Assembly (NCBI GenBank): GCA_937135995.1
Contig: CAKZOF010000145.1
Location: forward strand, 1-8,088
From: an uncultured Pyrinomonas sp.
Lineage (GTDB): Bacteria; Acidobacteriota; Blastocatellia; Pyrinomonadales; Pyrinomonadaceae
Length of the DNA: 8,088 nucleotides
Direction: 5' to 3'
The translations under genes were made by a program, and so were the position numbers. The notes under the pieces were generated by a model. The model had not been told where the DNA came from, did no database searches, and saw nothing but the letters and a program-made list of their open reading frames with translations. Positions 6,325 to 8,088 of this stretch are shown in pieces; the first letter of the stretch is position 1, and each line of letters opens with the position of its first letter.

Positions 6325-6368
6325 ACTTCAGGCATCCGACCGGGACGCTAAACGCGGGAGAGGGGGCC

Positions 6369-7514
6369 ATGTTCGGCAAGTACACCCTTGGCATCGAAGA
6401 GGAGTTCCAGATCGTCGATCCGACGACGCGCGAACTGCGCTCGCACGTCTCCGAGATACTCGCCGAAGGGCGCATGCTTCTCGGCGAACAGATCAAGCCC
6501 GAGATGATTCAATCGACGGTGGAAGTCGGCACGGGCGTCTGCCAAAACATCCAGGAAGCGCGGCGCGAGATCACGCGGCTTCGCTCGATCGTCTCGTACT
6601 TGGCGCGCAAACAAGGGCTGGCGATCGTCGCCGCTTCGACTCACCCGTTTTCGCATTGGATCGATCAGAAGATCTACGAAGACAAACGCTACGAGTTGCT
6701 GGTCGAAGAAGTTCAGGTGGTCGCACGCTCACTCCTGATCTTCGGGCTTCACGTGCACGTTGGCGTCGAGGACCGCGAGCGCTCTATTCACATCATGAAC
6801 GCAGCGCGGTATTTTCTGCCGCACGTGTTGACGCTCTCCACTTCGTCGCCCTTCTGGCTCGGCGTCAACACCGGCTTCAAGTCCTATCGTTCGGAGATCT
6901 TCAAGAAGTCCCCGCGCACCGACATCCCTGATCATTTTGACTCCTACGCGGCGTTCGAGCGCTACGTCGATCTGCTGATCCGCACCAACTGCATCGACAA
7001 CGGCAAGAAGATCTGGTGGGATATTCGCCCGCATCCGTTCTTCCCGACGCTTGAATTCCGTATCTGCGACATCCCGACGCGCGTCGATGACACCATCGCC
7101 ATCGCTGCGCTCTTTCAGGCCATCGTCGCCAAGCTCGACAAGTTGATCGAACAGAACTTAGGCTTTCGGCTCTATCGCCGGATGCTCATTCAAGAGAACA
7201 AGTGGCGCGCTGTGCGTTACGGACTGGACGGCAAACTCATCGACTTCGGCAAGCAAAAAGAGGTCCCAGCGCGCGACCTGATTTGCGAACTGCTTCAGTT
7301 CGTCGATGACGTGGTCGATGAACTTGGCTCGCGCCGAGAGATCGAACACATCTACACCATTCTCGAGCGCGCGACCTCGGCCGAAGAACAACTGCAAGTC
7401 TATCGCGAAACGGGAGACCTGCGCGCCGTGGTCGATTGCTTGATCGAGCGGACCATGGAGAACGTTCCCATCATCACGGACGCGCAAGCCACCGGAAGGG
7501 CGACGAGCGACTAG
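6369..7514 (+). CDS. Carboxylate-amine ligase of the GCS2/YbdK family (COG2170)
   Basis: This belongs to the glutamate-cysteine ligase type 2 group, which makes gamma-glutamyl or similar amide bonds using ATP. E. coli YbdK has weak gamma-glutamylcysteine synthetase activity and the true substrate of most members is unknown. The protein has 381 residues, a usual length. The N-terminal TLGIEEEFQIVD (residues 6-17) holds the metal-binding Glu cluster. THPF at 91-94, GLHVHVGV at 126-133, SPFWLGVNTGFKSYR and RPHPFFPTLEFRICD at 220-234 are the expected conserved blocks of the active-site barrel. The ATG at 6369 follows a purine-rich GGAGAGGGGG site. The 44-bp gap after the preceding gene shows no clear promoter, so it is probably the last gene of the operon. 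Together with the ATP-grasp ligase it suggests a two-step pathway. Family sure, substrate unknown. Confidence 0.92.
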   Translation: MFGKYTLGIEEEFQIVDPTTRELRSHVSEILAEGRMLLGEQIKPEMIQSTVEVGTGVCQNIQEARREITRLRSIVSYLARKQGLAIVAASTHPFSHWIDQKIYEDKRYELLVEEVQVVARSLLIFGLHVHVGVEDRERSIHIMNAARYFLPHVLTLSTSSPFWLGVNTGFKSYRSEIFKKSPRTDIPDHFDSYAAFERYVDLLIRTNCIDNGKKIWWDIRPHPFFPTLEFRICDIPTRVDDTIAIAALFQAIVAKLDKLIEQNLGFRLYRRMLIQENKWRAVRYGLDGKLIDFGKQKEVPARDLICELLQFVDDVVDELGSRREIEHIYTILERATSAEEQLQVYRETGDLRAVVDCLIERTMENVPIITDAQATGRATSD

Positions 7515-7515
7515 C

Positions 7516-7525
7516 GACGATCGTC
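7516..7525. repeat. 10-bp perfect palindrome after the ligase operon
   Basis: GACGATCGTC is its own reverse complement and begins one base after the TAG stop of the YbdK-like gene. It is short and could be a protein-binding site or chance in DNA this rich in CGATCG-like words. No function is assigned. Confidence 0.3.
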
Positions 7526-7606
7526 ATGGCGATTCGAGCCAAAACGCGCTCGCGAAGTCTCGCCGCGCGGTCAATGGAGCGCGCATCGTCGTGAAAGCGT
7601 GGCCGG

Positions 7607-7640
7607 GTCATCGAGCGTTCAGGATGAAACGCTCGATGGC
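7607..7640. repeat. 13-bp inverted repeat at the convergent gene end (possible bidirectional terminator)
   Basis: Bases 7607-7619 pair with 7628-7640, with one G-T wobble, around an 8-nt loop; the inner 9 bp are perfect (TCGAGCGTT with AACGCTCGA). It covers the last ten sense codons and the stop codon of the minus-strand HAD gene and lies 93 bp after the ligase operon stop. Being symmetric, it would fold in transcripts from either side. No T-run follows on either strand, so it is not a classical intrinsic terminator. Confidence 0.55.
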
Positions 7641-8087
7641 TAGGGCGACACCATCTTCGTCGTTGGAAGCCGTCGGATGGAATCGCTCGTCGCGGCGCAA
7701 CTCCGCCTCCGCATTTCCCATGACGACACCCGTGCCGGCAAATTCCAGCATCTCGAGATCGTTGAAATTGTCGCCGATAGCCATCACCTCTTCGCGCGCG
7801 ACGCCGTACTCGGCGGCCACTGCGGCCAACCCAGCCCCTTTGGACGCTTCCGGACTGATGATGTCGAGCAGAGCGAAATCTTTCTTCGTGTAGAAGGTGC
7901 GCACGATGCGCACGCGCCCGTTCAGTTCGGCGGCTAACATGCGACCGAGATCGTCCATGGTCGCGCACCCGCCAGCGAAAGCGATGTGCACCGGATCATG
8001 GTCCAAATAATCGACGAGCGACGCCACGGCAAGCACCTCGCTCTCTGTGCCTACGACGCGCCGCGACCACTCGATGTACCTTGCCAG
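7608..8087 (-). CDS. Cof-type HAD-IIB phosphatase, C-terminal part (start beyond the window)
   Basis: The minus-strand frame is open to the right edge, so the GTG at 8036 is probably internal and the N-terminus with the catalytic DxD motif lies outside; 159 residues are visible. SPEASKGAGL gives the motif III Lys (visible residue 83) in the context typical of Cof-type HAD hydrolases. AIGDNFNDLEML (GDNFND at 105-110) is motif IV, which binds Mg2+. VVMGNAEAELR and TASNDEDGVALAIERFIL match the conserved tail of this subfamily. The visible part before the Lys is the C2-type cap, which sets substrate choice. Such enzymes dephosphorylate sugar phosphates, FMN or pyridoxal phosphate, and the specificity cannot be read from this fragment. 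It is convergent with the ligase operon and need not be functionally linked to it. Confidence 0.9.
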   Translation of the reverse strand: MARYIEWSRRVVGTESEVLAVASLVDYLDHDPVHIAFAGGCATMDDLGRMLAAELNGRVRIVRTFYTKKDFALLDIISPEASKGAGLAAVAAEYGVAREEVMAIGDNFNDLEMLEFAGTGVVMGNAEAELRRDERFHPTASNDEDGVALAIERFILNAR

Positions 8088-8088
8088 T

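Noticed and set aside
7526..7594. 22-codon ATG frame in the convergent gap
   Set aside because: No Shine-Dalgarno site, Arg/Ser-rich random-looking peptide, too short to support.

Overview
The window is GC-rich, gene-dense bacterial DNA with no sign of a mobile element, phage, CRISPR array or RNA gene. The ECF sigma / zinc-finger anti-sigma / secreted PDZ protein set and the general protein style suggest an Acidobacteriota-like organism, perhaps Blastocatellia. That assignment is inference from gene style and rests on no marker gene. All genes run rightwards except the last, which is on the minus strand and convergent with the rest.

Left part (1-959): the 3' end of an unrecognised gene, with a long low-complexity Ala/Arg/Pro/Glu linker and a small beta-rich C-terminal module. 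A non-coding stretch of about 370 bp follows. It holds two small stem-loops and, at its right end, an ECF-type promoter candidate (GGAAC-N17-CGTGTA) just upstream of a perfect TATAAT.

Stress-signalling operon (996-3785): an ECF sigma-70 factor, a single-pass zinc-finger anti-sigma factor, and a secreted protein whose layout resembles an HtrA/DegQ protease with a C-terminal PDZ domain but which lacks recognisable catalytic His, Asp and Ser. The last two genes overlap as TGATG. The order recalls the rpoE-rseABC and algU-mucABCD envelope-stress operons. The likely arrangement is cytoplasmic sigma factor, membrane anti-sigma factor and periplasmic PDZ partner, with the sigma factor reading its own promoter.

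Ligase operon (3970-7514): four closely spaced genes (gaps of 19, 11 and 44 bp). They encode a circularly permuted ATP-grasp / glutathionylspermidine-synthase-like ligase, a PilZ-domain protein, an unrecognised 211-residue protein, and a glutamate-cysteine-ligase-type (GCS2/YbdK, COG2170) carboxylate-amine ligase. Two unrelated peptide-bond-type ligases in one transcription unit suggest stepwise synthesis of a small gamma-glutamyl or other amide compound, in the manner of GshA then GshB. The PilZ gene raises a possible link to cyclic di-GMP. This operon is the best candidate here for an undescribed system.

Right end (7515-8088): a short convergent gap, a strong inverted repeat over the end of the minus-strand gene, and the C-terminal part of a Cof-type HAD phosphatase whose start lies beyond the window.
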